A stretch of DNA of 64,000 nt from Cercis canadensis. Its lineage: Eukaryota; Streptophyta; Magnoliopsida; Fabales; Fabaceae. This document shows, one piece after another, positions 1-17,406 of this stretch (position 1 is its first letter; the number at the start of each line of letters is the position of its first letter). The notes beneath the pieces were generated by a model. It did no database searches, had not been told where the DNA came from, and saw only the letters and a program-made list of their open reading frames with translations. Location of the stretch: positions 1,186 through 65,185 of the forward strand of contig QAOA01002813.1 of the NCBI GenBank assembly GCA_003255065.1, in the 5' to 3' direction. The position numbers and the translations under genes are program-made.

Positions 1-3000
1 ATCAGATTTCACTGAAAATAGTCCATCGGCAGCATATTCTGGTGCCATGTAACCACTGCAAGACATTATTAGACAAAGAAAGTATAAATAGACATGTAAA
101 AATAGATTAAATGGAGATTAGTAAGAGATACTTACTAAGTTCCAACTACTCTGTTTGTGTTTCCTTCCGTTTGATCTCCTCCAAAAATTCTAGCCATGCT
201 AAAATTTGATATTTTTGGGTTTAACTTATCATCAAGTAAAACATTACTTGCTTTCAGATCTCTATGAATAATCCTTAGTCTGGAATTTTAATGAAGATAG
301 AGAAGCCCACGTGCAATCCCACAAATAATGTTGAATCTCTTAGGCCAATTTAACAATTTACCTCTAGTATGATCTGTTACCATCCAAAGCAAATCAGTTA
401 TTCTGTTGAACTCTATGATTTAAAAAATCCAAATATTGTAAGTTATAAAGTGGCTGGAATTATCAAATTAGTCTATTCTTAATAAAGTTTCTTGTAAAAT
501 CCAAACCAAAAATGAAGCAATCCAGGCTAGTGTTAGGCATGTATTCATAGACCAACATTTTTTCCTGCCCTTGAATGCAACAACCAAGAAGTTTTACAAG
601 ATTGCGGTGCTGAAGCTTTGCAATTAGCTTTTACTTCATTCTTGAACTCAATCATTCCTTGTCCTGAACTTTTTGAAAGCCTCTTCACAGCAATTTCTTG
701 ACCATGTACTAATCTTCCTTGCATTTTGACGTTTGTAAACTTACTGAGACATCTTTATAACATCAGTACTTTTTGATTTTTCTTATCCTATGAGTTAATT
801 ATTAAATTACCTTATACACAGGTCCAAAACCTCCTTCCCCGAGCTTGTTCATAATTGAGAAGTTATCAGTGGCAGTAGCAATTGTTGACAGATCAAACAA
901 TGGGAGATCCATATCCTCCGCATCTCCATTATTTTGATCCATTGCTATATTTTCGGATTTCACTGGCAAAATGGGGAAAAGAGCTTTAGCTTTTTTACAA
1001 GCATGAGGAGGGTATTATTAGAAATCATTAACGTAGAAAAAAAAATGCTAAGAAAAAAATTTATAGACCATGAAGTCAACTTCTGGACCATGTTTAAAGT
1101 AACAAATTCTAATTAATGTATGAGAATTTAATATCATGTTAGAGCCACTTGACCTAAAAACTTTTATTGTGAAGTGAAGATAAAATGACGAAGTTATAAT
1201 ACCTAGTATCCTTAAATTTTATATGTAATGAAGGATTCTAAGTCCGGCTAAGAGCTACAAGGAGATATACAGAACTATGTGCAGATATAAACTTATTCGA
1301 ATATTACATGTACATGTTTCCAATCTCAGTGGCTCCCAAATAATATAACCCACATACAGCTATCTCATCACAAAGGACTAAGAAGAATCAGAAAATTCTT
1401 CAACTTTCTACTTTTGTTATGATGCCAAAGCTCAATGATGCAGCCTATTTGATGATTTTATGTGTTATAGGTTGCATATCAATAGGTATCATTTAAAATA
1501 ACAAACTTCCAAATGTCTCACTTACTTAAATCAGTTGACTGTGTGAATAAACTAAGTACTTAGATACAATTTAATCAAATAAATTTATTCTAGTTGAGTG
1601 TTTGTATGTAGCAGTGCGTGCAATGGAAATTTCTTGACAAAATGATCACATATCCTTAAAGAAACAAGAAAATGAGATGTAAGAAATTTTACCAGTCATG
1701 TTCTTGCGAGCTTTGTATATATAATAGGACCCAAATAAAAGCATCCCAGAAATTGCAGAAATGATAACGGCAACTATTATTGTTAGCTTCTTCTTTTGCC
1801 CATTTTCTGCCTCTTCATCATTGAATATGATCAATCAAAAAACATTTGTTAAGATCAGAAATTGAATGAGAGAATTGAGATGTTCAAAGTAAAAAATGGA
1901 TACTTGAGTTAGAAGAATAATTAGAGATTATTTGGCAAACAAGGTCCTTACCTAATTCTGAAGTAACTATTCGAATATATAGATCCTGCCCACCAACTGA
2001 AAACTCTCTAATATCCATTAGATTACCAAACCACATGGCGCAACCACTACCTGTTCCTCTAATATCTGAGATATGATCAATCAAAAAACATTTGTTAAGA
2101 TCACAGATTGAATGAGAGAATTGAAATGTTCAAAGTAAAAAATGGATACTTGAGTTAGAAGAATAATTGGAGATTATTTGGCAAACAAGATCCTTACCTA
2201 ATTCTGAAGCAGTCATTCGAATATATAGATCCTGCCCACCAGCTGAAAACTCTCTAACATCCATTAGATCACCAAACCACATGGCGCAGCCACTACCTGT
2301 TCCTCTAATATCTGAATTAGTGTAGGCCATACAAGAACAATTATTCAAGCATTTTATTTTGCATTCCTCTAGACCAATTGTCTCATCCACCCAAGCATGT
2401 GTAGTTTCTGGCAATTTTAAGCCTTCTAATTTGATAAAACCATCTCTGCTATTATTCATGCAGCTTAGTGGTTTATTCCTGACACATCCTTGTGACCAGT
2501 CCAATGAGTTCCATGCTTGTGGTGACTTAGGCCTGAACCCTTTCAAACATTGGCAAACAGGGGAGTCTGTAATTATACAAGTTCCATAAACTCCACAGAG
2601 GCCATAATTGTCACAGTAATCCAATGGCACTTTTATATAAGTCTGCCAAATTCTCTCTGTTTCTACCCACACATATCGCTGACGAAGATAGGTTGTCTGG
2701 TTCAACATCAATCTTGTGATTACAGACTTGTTCTTGAGGTCAAATGTGTAGTAAGCCTCATCCTTATTGGAGATGAACTTGAAATCAAAAACTGGGTTAG
2801 GCCTTAATCCTGGTGAACCACTAGAATGCAACCCATTCCATGGTCCAGCTCTATAGTATTTTTCAGCTCCCTTCATCATATATGATTCTGGATAGTTAGT
2901 GAGCTTTATAGCCCAAGAGAAGTCTCCAGGAGCTGGATCATCTGGGCTCTTCCAAGCTGTTAAATTCCTATTCAGACCAATTCTTAGGTCCCATCCAAAC

Positions 3001-3476
3001 TTCATCCCTGGCAGCAATGTATCAGATGGATGATCAAAGCTTTGCCACAAATAGCCTTCTGGGCTTTCTTCATTTTCATCTCTCACCACCAAATTTCCAG
3101 AATCTAAAAGCTGGGCTATTGGGTTTCGTGCTTGTTTCTCAGAGGATGTGTACCAAAAAACAGTGTTATTGTGAGTGAGAACTAGATTACCTGTGCTGTT
3201 AACTGTTAATATGCCAGAGGAATCATTGATTGGGCTCGCACGGTTTGCAACCCAAACAACAGTTTGAAGAGGGATATTCTTGTACCAAATTCCCACGTAA
3301 CGTTTCTTAGAATTGCCAGGGCTGAAGAAACCAAGTTCAAAAGTTTCGCCTTTAGAAATTAAGGTCATCCCATCACTTATGGAATGTGACAGAGAAATGG
3401 AATCAATTGCTAGGGAAACTTGGAGAGAAGGGGCAAGTACATAAGCAATGATAGTTAGGAGGGAAAAAATTTCCAT
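1..3476 (-). pseudogene. G-type lectin S-receptor-like kinase, degenerate copy, cut by the window edge
   Basis: Exon 1 (2198-3476) is open. It starts at MEIFSLLTIIAYVL (signal peptide; an upstream in-frame ATG at 3521 adds 15 polar residues, so I prefer 3476) and encodes a complete ectodomain: bulb lectin, S-locus glycoprotein, the Cys-rich EGF-like stretch with CQCLKGFRPKS, and PAN, ending at DLYIRMTASELG. Exon 2 (1693-1812) is the membrane helix and exon 3 (811-962) carries [11 protein letters not shown]. The kinase part is damaged. The exon 4 acceptor reads GCAA where paralogues have GCAG. Exon 4 (507-about 725) has a one-base shift after EFKNEVK. Exon 5 (136-373) has a stop where paralogues have the Q of YLHQDSR, and its DFG motif reads NFS. 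Exon 6 (1-55) runs off the window. The frame after the damage remains recognisable, so decay is recent. A soluble ectodomain could still be made. Confidence 0.85.
1825..2316 (-). repeat. 246-bp tandem duplication spanning the exon 1 / intron 1 border
   Basis: Two adjacent copies, 1825-2070 and 2071-2316, share the same stretch of intron 1 and the last part of exon 1 (residues from SDIRGTGSGCAMWFG to the donor). Matching landmarks sit exactly 246 bases apart (ATATGATCAATC at 1825 and 2071; CCTGT at 2050 and 2296). The inner copy keeps its own splice donor. It has diverged by several bases (for example GNLMDIREFSVGG against GDLMDVREFSAGG), so it is not an assembly stutter. Confidence 0.9.
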
Positions 3477-3521
3477 TGAATTCGAGAGGTTACGACGATT
3501 TGTTTTTCGACTGTAAGACAT

Positions 3522-4486
3522 GGATAGAACTATTGCCCCTTAATGCAGAATAAGCTGAGATTGTCCATTGGCTACTTCGGTCCCGTTTACTTGGACGAGT
3601 CAAATTTACTATTAAAATTGACCTTGGACCTGGAAGACTCTGATGTATTAGGGTGGAAAAGGATTGTGAATTAAGGGAGGCTTGGTTTGGTTTTAGACGT
3701 ATGAGACTTGACAAAACCAGAGGCAAATTGAGCATGGTTTGACAAAGTGGAGAAAAAAATGGTAGCAGAGTGCTTGAAGGTAAAATAGTGCCTTTGAAAA
3801 GCAATAGAAATCAGTGACCATTGAGATAGAATGGAGAAATGCTTGGATACAAAGGAAGTTAAGCACACTTGGCTTCATGTGAACCAATGACATTGCTAGC
3901 GAAGTCACGGGCACTACACGCAGCTATTTGAGACTTCTTAATATTGACATATGATTGACATTTACGTCTTTGTCAAGAAGAAGGAATACCAGTGACCACT
4001 CACTAATTATTGGAGAGGGTTAAGTTATATCTTCTTATTTTATCGATCCTCTCAATTGGATAAAATTTATAATTTGATTTTAGTATTATTGTGAAAATAT
4101 TAAAAAATTAAGTTAATTAATATGTGTTAAAACACATAATTTTTTATAAAATATAAGAACGACACAATATAAAAAAAATATATTAAAAAATAAATTTAAA
4201 AAGTTTACTTTTTTAAATATTTTTTTATATCATGTTTTTTTTTTATATTTTATAAAAAATTATATGTTCTGGCACATATTAATAATTTAATTTTTTAAAT
4301 TTTTTATAATAATATTAAAATCATACTATAATTTTAATTAAGTCTAATGTATAAATAAAAAATATAACATAAAAAAATAATATAAAAAAAATGATAGCAC
4401 AATACTTACCTTTTGAATAAACGATGAAAATGGTGTTAACTTCTCAATTGGGGCATTCCCGAGATAGTGACTACTAAGCAATTATT
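3522..4486. other. Intergenic: upstream flank of the first S-RLK
   Basis: There is no convincing gene. Minus-strand open frames at 3490-3914 overlap each other and match no family I know. The right half is very AT-rich and contains the hairpin MITE listed separately. Confidence 0.5.
4055..4345. mobile_element. AT-rich hairpin MITE, about 285 bp
   Basis: The two halves are imperfect reverse complements over about 130 bases each. The left arm has AATATGTGTTAAAACACATA followed by ATTTTTTATAAAATAT, and the right arm reads the same in reverse complement (TATGTTCTGGCACATATT preceded by ATATTTTATAAAAAAT). The fold centre is near 4200. No coding capacity. The superfamily is not clear and I could not fix the target duplication. 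Confidence 0.65.
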
Positions 4487-4833
4487 TCACTCATGACAAA
4501 TCCCATAGGCTCCACATACGCCATTATTGTCACAGTAGTCTCTTGGCACTAAAATAAATATTCCAATTTTGGTCCATAGTTATGAGGAATATGTTTTGGT
4601 TTGGTCTACTACTACTGTTGAGATAACATAACCAGTCCTGAAACTGTTATATACGTGTCCGACATTGATACTTGTTATAAGTCACGAATTTCCACGATTA
4701 AGAAACCCAGTTCAAAACTTCCACCTTTGGAAACTAAGGTCATCCCATCACTGATTGAGTGGGACAAAGTGATGGTATCAACGGCCATGGAAACTCTGAG
4801 AGAAGGGACAAGTATAAAAGCAATGGCTCTCAT
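4487..4833 (-). pseudogene. S-RLK remnant: N-terminus joined to EGF-like segment
   Basis: Two pieces of an S-RLK exon 1 lie close together on the minus strand. Bases 4833 to about 4690 encode MRAIAFILVPSLRVSMAVD followed by TITLSQSISDGMTLVSKGGS, the signal peptide and start of the lectin domain. Bases about 4590 to 4487 encode VPRDYCDNNGVCGAYGIC, the EGF-like stretch about 270 residues further on in intact copies. The S-locus glycoprotein middle and everything after the EGF-like part are missing. It lies between two S-RLK genes on the same strand, which fits loss from a tandem array. Confidence 0.8.
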
Positions 4834-5823
4834 GAAAGAAAGAAAGAATCTCCATAATATTCTAGTTTTACTGGCACTGCCAAGTTTGATTAACTACATA
4901 GATGAAGATACATCTATTGAGCAGAGGTTCCTTGTGCATCTAAGCCTTTCAACCTCGCACAGTAGAAAACTTTTCCCTAACAATGGTGAGTATCCTTCTC
5001 AAATTTGTTCTCGCTACAAAATTTTCCACATTTTTGTAAGATACATGCATCCATGAACGATGACTCTTTTCTCAGAACATTTTTACACTTCATTTTCCCT
5101 ATTTTGCTTTGTTAGACTTGTTTCCTGGAATCTTATGAAATTGGACTTTTAAGGACCTAGATGTAGACTACGGAATTTTCTTTTGTTACTTCGACCTTGG
5201 ACGGAAGCCTCAAGTTCTTGCACACGGAAACGACTCAAAGCTTCTGGCTAACTAGTTGGGATATCAAGAATTTACCATACAGACATTGATACAGAATGTC
5301 ATTGCTTTAATTAATCAGTGTACACTATTTGAAGATATATGATATCATTAAAGGAAGAATCGTCATTGCTTTTATTTAAACTATAAGTATTCCTAGTTAT
5401 GATTACAAATTACTCTTAATATTATGTTGATTGTGAAAGATATTTTTTGCAAAAGATAAGTTCTTAAATAAATATTTGAATACGAATATGTTCAGTTAAG
5501 AATAACTTTTTTTTTCATAACAAACACGTAGGAAGATATTTGAGTACTGAAAGTTTTCCATTCAGCACAGAACTGGTGTTTCCAAACAGATAGGCTTGCA
5601 AGTTTAATTATTTGCTATTCTATACCACAGAGAGTCTGCTCAAGTTGGACTGCAGAACTTCATATATGGCTATATTTTACACTTCCAAACCAGCTGATAG
5701 GAACAACACTGAATATTTACATAACTGGTAGATTGGCTTAGAAAGCAAAGGAACAGTAGTATCTTGCTTGAACTTGGCTACTTATGCAGTATGAGACATG
5801 ATTATTAGCATGGGGGGGATTTC
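4834..5823. other. Intergenic: no gene seen
   Basis: About 1 kb between the remnant and the 3' end of the next S-RLK. No gene, tRNA or repeat recognised. The right end (about 5640-5800) resembles the 3' flanks of the other left-cluster S-RLK genes and is probably 3' UTR or terminator sequence. Confidence 0.4.
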
Positions 5824-9091
<3,268 letters not shown>

Positions 9092-10540
9092 TGATTTTGA
9101 GTTCCCAAATCCGAAACTCTTTCCAGTGAAGCTCAAGTTGCAGGCATGTATTAAAAGAGCTAACTCTGGCAAAACAGACAAGGCCGTGAACTATACGTGG
9201 TTGACTGGAGCATTTTTGAATGCCAAAAGTGACTATTGGCGTCAACGCTAACCAATAATATAATATCTTTTGCAATGGACAAGAGTGTCCAAAAGGACAT
9301 TTTAGCCTACAAAAGGAGAACTGTCACAAACTCTTTGTGGACATGCCAATGAAGTCAAGATGGAGTGAATGCAACGGGGGACCACAGTGATATCTCCCTT
9401 AAACTCAGTCAAAAAGCATTATTTTCAACTTATAAGGGTATTTCAATTATATGTTTGAAAACTTTAACCTGTTTTTATGTGCTGATTGAAGAAGACATCA
9501 TGCCTTTTCTCTCAAGTCCAGCTCATGGAAAAATCCTACTTTTTTTACTCGGTTCTCCAATGATGGCAAAAATCAGTTGGAGAATCATAAGCATTTTCCT
9601 AGGTCCATGTTGACAAAAAGTTTCCTCTTTTTTGTTTTCTAACTTCTAGTTGGGGGCAGTAGGGCACCAAGGCTAAATGATATGCAGCAAATATTGACTA
9701 TAAGTTTCACATCAATCAAAAGTCTTTTGGAACCGTTTGCATAACATAACAAGAGTGTAATGCCAGCTGAAGGTAAGTGTGGCAGCAAAAAGAGGGGAAA
9801 GAGGGGGGGCGGGGAGAAAACATTGAAGTGGTGTCAAATAATGACAGTTCAATTCTAGCCACCATTATCATTACTCATCATCTGAAGAATCCCCCTTCCC
9901 ATTAGGTGGTGTTAAGAAGAAATATTTCAGGTTCAGCACACCTTAGGTTTTTTCTTTTTTTTGAGACAGTATTTTACTGAATGCAGCATCATAAACAATC
10001 ACATTTAACCAACCAATTGTAAGTTTTAATAGAATGCTTTTGCTTATATCCATTTTGTAATATATAATAAGAGAAAAAAAAAAATACACATTTAAGTGGA
10101 ATTGTTTTAGTAATCATAGGTGCAATGGTAAGAAAAGATTCCACAGATTGTCTGCGTCAGTTCATGGCTATTCTCATCAATTACAAACATGATACATAAA
10201 GTTATGCTGCATTATAAAGCATTATGAGACATTACCGGACGAGCTTTAAGGACGTGGATGTTGCTGAGATGGCCACCAGACTGATTACAATCTCCAGCTT
10301 AGATTACAAAACAGAGTTAGTGCCAAATTTTTACGTGGTTCTGCCAAAGCTGAACTGCAAAATATCATTATAGCTGCAAGCTAGAACCGTTTCATACTGA
10401 AAAAATAAACTGATAGAAAAGATTGACTTTTGCCTTAAATGTGTGTGTCATTTTACTTTGTAATTTCCCCGGCTCAGTGGAAGAGACGGTTACAAAATTG
10501 GTGCTGCATAAAATATGCAGCATGAAGCGTGTTACATTTC
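9092..10540. other. Intergenic: no gene seen
   Basis: About 1.4 kb between two minus-strand S-RLK genes. It holds the promoter of the left gene and the 3' flank of the right one. The stretch 10380-10510 matches 14160-14280, the 3' flank of the truncated copy further right. There is a G-rich run at about 9790-9820. No coding region recognised. Confidence 0.4.
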
Positions 10541-13457
<2,917 letters not shown>

Positions 13458-14365
13458 CTATTGCTAGCTTTCCTCTTTGCCTATGCGTTCATCCGTTCAA
13501 GCTGTGTGGAGGACGGACAAATTTTTCAAAGTGAATAGACTTTACTCCAAACGGCATTGACGTCAATGCTAATCAATGATGACCTGTCTTTGTACAATTT
13601 TTTTTATTAATTTCTACTTCTCGAGGCTCTAGCCACATCATCTCCCCCAAAACACTATCAACCACTCCATAAAGGGCCTACCTTCAGAAAGTATTGATAT
13701 TAATTGAGTATCTCCAATCCCTTAAAGGACTACAAATAGTGATATCTGCTTTGGATTTCTGATGGCGATTTCTAGCCCACCAAAGGTGAACGATAATACT
13801 CTTCAGAAATTTCTTGGGCTGAAGTCATCTTTGAAGAATTTATGTTATGCTTTTTTAGGTTGAATGATGATTATCTCCAAAGCTGGTAGTTTTTACAGTG
13901 GTTGATCAAGCTGGCCAATTTTTCTACTGCCACTACTGAACCATATGTTTCGCAACTTGCTTCAATTAAAAGACTTCAGATTTTATTCCCAAAGTCTTCT
14001 CCTTTTCTGGTTTATTTCCGAAGTTAAGCACTTTGGAAAAATGTTACGGACATAATCTAAGCAATGTTGCACGCAAACATTCTATTCAAACACAATGCTG
14101 AAAATCACTGCAACTCTGTCATTGATTCTAATGCTGCAAAAATCTATTATGATTGGGAGATAGAACCGTTTTATATTGAAAGTTAAGAAAGCTTGATTAT
14201 TGTAAAAAATTATGTGTTATTTTATCTTACAAATTCTGCCAGCTGAGCCAAAGAGACCATTACATAACCTGCATGCTAGAGCATGTCAGCATAAATAATA
14301 CTCTGGCCACATTCCGCAAGAAAACATTTAGTGCAAGCTTTGGGCTGCTTAGGTTTGGCAATTCT
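13458..14365. other. Intergenic: duplicated flank, no gene
   Basis: The left part is the promoter of the gene ending at 13457. Bases 13500-13990 match 15050-15420 (for example GACGTCAATGCTAATCAATGATG against GACGTCAATGCTGATTAATGAT), and 14160-14280 match the 3' flank at 10380-10500. These matches show that whole gene-plus-flank units were tandemly duplicated. Confidence 0.6.
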
Positions 14366-15030
14366 TATTGAGCTATGCCAGCACTGTAATGTTCAAAGCA
14401 TTGGTACATGACGAAGAATCTCCACCATTTGAAGGTTCTCCAACAAAGAAACTAGGAAATTTGGGTTGAGGCAAGGCTATCTCACTGCCTAACATCAGAA
14501 CCACAGATGAAATGTTTGGCCTGTCCTAAGGATGCTGTTGCACACATAGGAGACTAATATGGATACAACGCAGCACTTGAGGCACAGTGCAAGACTCCCT
14601 TAGGCATTCATCAATCAACTCTAAAGGCCTTCCTTGTTTCCATAAATTCCATGTCTGTAATTAACATGTTAAGAACATGTTCTTGACTTGCTTTGGTTTA
14701 GCAAACAAATACGAGAAACTAATTTGTTGTACTTATATGACCAATTAGGTTAATATTGTCATTTGGACAAAAAACCTCCTTTTTTCTTTCCACTTACCAC
14801 CTCAAGCAACGGAATCTCAAAGTTGAAAACATTAGACTTCATTAAAAATATCTATTAACAACATACTCTAGAACCATGTATCCACAGTCAAATTTACATA
14901 ACAACATAAGAGTTGATTATTAACCATTTTTGGTAAATGAATTAAAAAAAATTAAATATCAAAGAAAAGCATATTTACAAAGTTCCAACTACTCTCTTTG
15001 TATGTTATTGTTCAGTGGACTAAAGAGGAT
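14366..15030 (-). pseudogene. S-RLK 3'-end pseudogene (exons 7 and 6 and a scrap of 5)
   Basis: Bases 14366-14657 match the last exon of the neighbouring genes (LRCIHISLLCVQ and related segments) but have a stop in the conserved HPQDRP motif and a changed C-terminus. Bases about 14738-14884 are a decayed exon 6 (the APEY region is still readable). Bases about 14980-15015 are the end of exon 5 (RVVGT). From about 15030 the sequence becomes the promoter-like flank seen upstream of the gene at 13457. Exons 1-4 are gone, so an internal deletion has fused the gene's 3' end to its own promoter region. Confidence 0.8.
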
Positions 15031-15608
15031 GGACAACTTTTGTGGCAGAGAATACGCTTTAATACAGCAGCATTTGACTGGCCTTGCTATATATTAAAAG
15101 TGCCACCCTTGACGTCAATGCTGATTAATGATAAGTGCTATCTTCATAGGCAAAATTGTTGAATTCCACTAGTTGATGACTCGCACTATCTTCCACTAAA
15201 CACTAACAACCGTACCATAATGGCCAACCAAGTGAACAATAACGCACTGTAAATTCTTGAACGAGGCTAAAGTCATCTTTGAAATTTTTATTTTGTATTT
15301 TTTGCGGCTAAATGCTAATTGTCAAAGCTGGTATCTTTTTTCAGTGGTTGATCATTACTCATAAACTCACCATTTTCCTACTGGATCACATGTAAGGCAA
15401 CTTGCTTTTATCTTATCCCCATTGTCTTGCCCCGTGGAAAAATATGCCATGCGAGTGGCAGGCCAATTTACATTCAACGGAAGCATCTAATGCTAAAGTT
15501 AATTGAAATTTGAAATATTTAAGTAATATTGCTAAAAAGAATAACACTATTTACACAATTCTTATGTTTATAATTGTGTATAATTATATAAGTAGCTTCA
15601 TTTTCAAA

Positions 15609-15647
<39 letters not shown>

Positions 15648-16038
15648 AGTGTGTCACATAATTAATAGTCGTTGGCACAAAAAAATTGCGTAGGTAACAT
15701 TGTTACCACAGCTTTTGTTGTTTGGACGATGACAATTTCCTTATCTATAACTATTATATTTTAAGTTGCTACAAATTTAAGAAAAACGGAGATAATATAT
15801 AGCACTTTCGCTACGTCGTTGTATTATCTTGATGAACTTCATCAAGCTCGTGCTAGAGCCTGGATAAAGTACACAAATAGTTCTAGCTAGTATAACTTTT
15901 CCACTGTAATACAGACACAAGTACCAGCTGGAGGAAGTCCTACATGGATCATATATGCTTGATTACATTTTACATAACTCGCCACATCTTCTATGGAATA
16001 CTATAGACTAGGTTGGTTAATTAGCCATCTTTCAAGAC
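15031..16038. other. Intergenic with an (AT)n microsatellite
   Basis: The left part is S-RLK promoter-like sequence (see the match to 13500-13990). A pure AT dinucleotide run lies at about 15609-15643. From about 15830 to 16030 the sequence matches 28290-28470, the 3' flank of the intact BURP gene (TTCATCAAGC, AGTTCTAGCT, TTTTCCACT in order), so it is BURP 3' flank. Confidence 0.6.
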
Positions 16039-16803
16039 TTAATTAGGAACCCAGATAAGAGTATCAGTAGCAAGAAAATGGCAAACAGGAACAGTTCCTG
16101 GCTTCACTTTGAGCACCATAAAAGCTAGATGTTTGTGATTCCATAACACAGTATCAGTGTGGCAGACAGCTAGAGCTTTGGTTTTTGACCCATCAGCAGC
16201 CACCAAGGGAACTGTAAAGGCCCTTGCAGCATGACCTTCATGGCAATAAAACACAGCATAAGGGTAATTCAGCTTATGACACACCACTGCTCTGTCTCCA
16301 GCTTTCTGCACTCCCTCAGCAATTGTGTATTGCTGCTTCTTCTGGGTTTCCTTTTCCAACTCAGTTGATGGTACCTGAATGCTCTTTCCAAGCTTTGAAA
16401 CAGCAAAATCAAGTAACGATTTCATTGATGTAACACAGTACTTTTCTTCTCCCTTAATGCCAGGATTCTCACAAATCTCAAGTGTATATTTTATTGTCTC
16501 TGCTTCTGCTGATTTAGCTTCTATCCCAAAACGGTTCAGAATTTCTAGGAGCTTCTTAGAGGAACATGGGAAGGGTCTTGCAACTCTCAGGTAAAAAAGT
16601 GAACTCATTTGAAAGCTTAATGAACTCTAAGTTGAGTTTCTTGCCTCGATGAACGTCATGTTCAAAGACGTAGGTTGTCATGGTCAACGTGTCTTTCAGT
16701 TCTCTGGGGCCATTGATCTCACCTCCTCCGCCACCATAGGAGTCAACGTCTATCTTCTTGTTGCCCACCTTGGCACCAGAGCTTTTCCTTTCCATCCATA
16801 ATC
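16039..16803 (-). pseudogene. BURP-domain gene, broken, third exon only
   Basis: The main exon of a BURP protein, closely similar to the intact gene at 28473-29843. The BURP signature is clear: spaced Cys-His pairs in VVCHKLNYPYAVFYCHEG, ALAVCHTD and VPVCHFLATDTLIWVPN at the C-terminus. The exon acceptor at 16803/16804 is preserved. After EFTFLPES one base is gained or two lost relative to the paralogue, shifting the frame. I find no exons 1-2 (signal peptide and the KPNTPFPKAL segment) in the 500 bp upstream, nor beyond the retroelement that lies there. It therefore lacks its secretion signal and reading frame. The strong remaining similarity suggests it was lost fairly recently. Confidence 0.85.
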
Positions 16804-17311
16804 CTATTTATAATGTGTTAAATCATACAAAAATATATACATGCTACTGCTAGTATCCCCTCAAAAGAAAATCAGTGTTACATAAAAAATTAAAAATAAA
16901 AAAAAATCCCAGTGCTAGTAAGAATATAAAATTAGACCAAAATGCTAGATCGATGTCTCGAAAACATTATTGAAAATCTTTTATAAATTTACTTTTCCTC
17001 CTACATGAATGAGCAAGATCATCTTAACTTTGTTTATAAAAATCAAATGGAGCAAAGTGAGGCTACTGTTTTAGTTTTTTTTTAAAACATGTAACTGAAA
17101 CAACCACATAAAAAGGAAACACCAAATCAAACAAGAACCAGAGATATGGGAGGGTACGGAAGGAGAAGAAGGTGGATTAATAATCTATTATGGATACAAA
17201 TTCACCCATCGCCTTTAAAAATTTTGGGCTAAAACTGCAAAAATAAAACTCGTGAAGAACTTATTAGGGTAGCATAATGTTGCCTGAGATTGGAAACAAA
17301 GACAAGTTAGG
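16804..17311. other. Intergenic: no gene seen
   Basis: AT-rich, no recognisable exon. By analogy with the intact BURP gene, exon 2 should lie within about 200 bp of 16803, but it is not here. Confidence 0.4.
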
Positions 17312-17406
17312 GTCCTGTTTCATTGTTTTGTTTTATCGTTTCGTTTTCTACACCTACAAAATAAAACAAATATCTGATTAGATCTATCAATGGCCAGTTT
17401 GTCCCA
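17312..17406. repeat. 95-bp direct repeat, left copy
   Basis: The same 95 bases stand at 25483-25577, directly after the retroelement's right LTR. I see one mismatch (TTTCGTTTT here, TTTCATTTT there). Far longer than the 4-6 bp target duplication an LTR element normally makes. Confidence 0.9.

Noticed and set aside
2359-2807. Plus-strand open frames opposite S-RLK exon 1 (also 7959-8476, 12958-13278, 38085-38282, 52123-52401, 60188-60466)
   Set aside because: They lie antisense to conserved S-domain codons, recur at the same place in paralogues because the real gene is conserved, and match no family.
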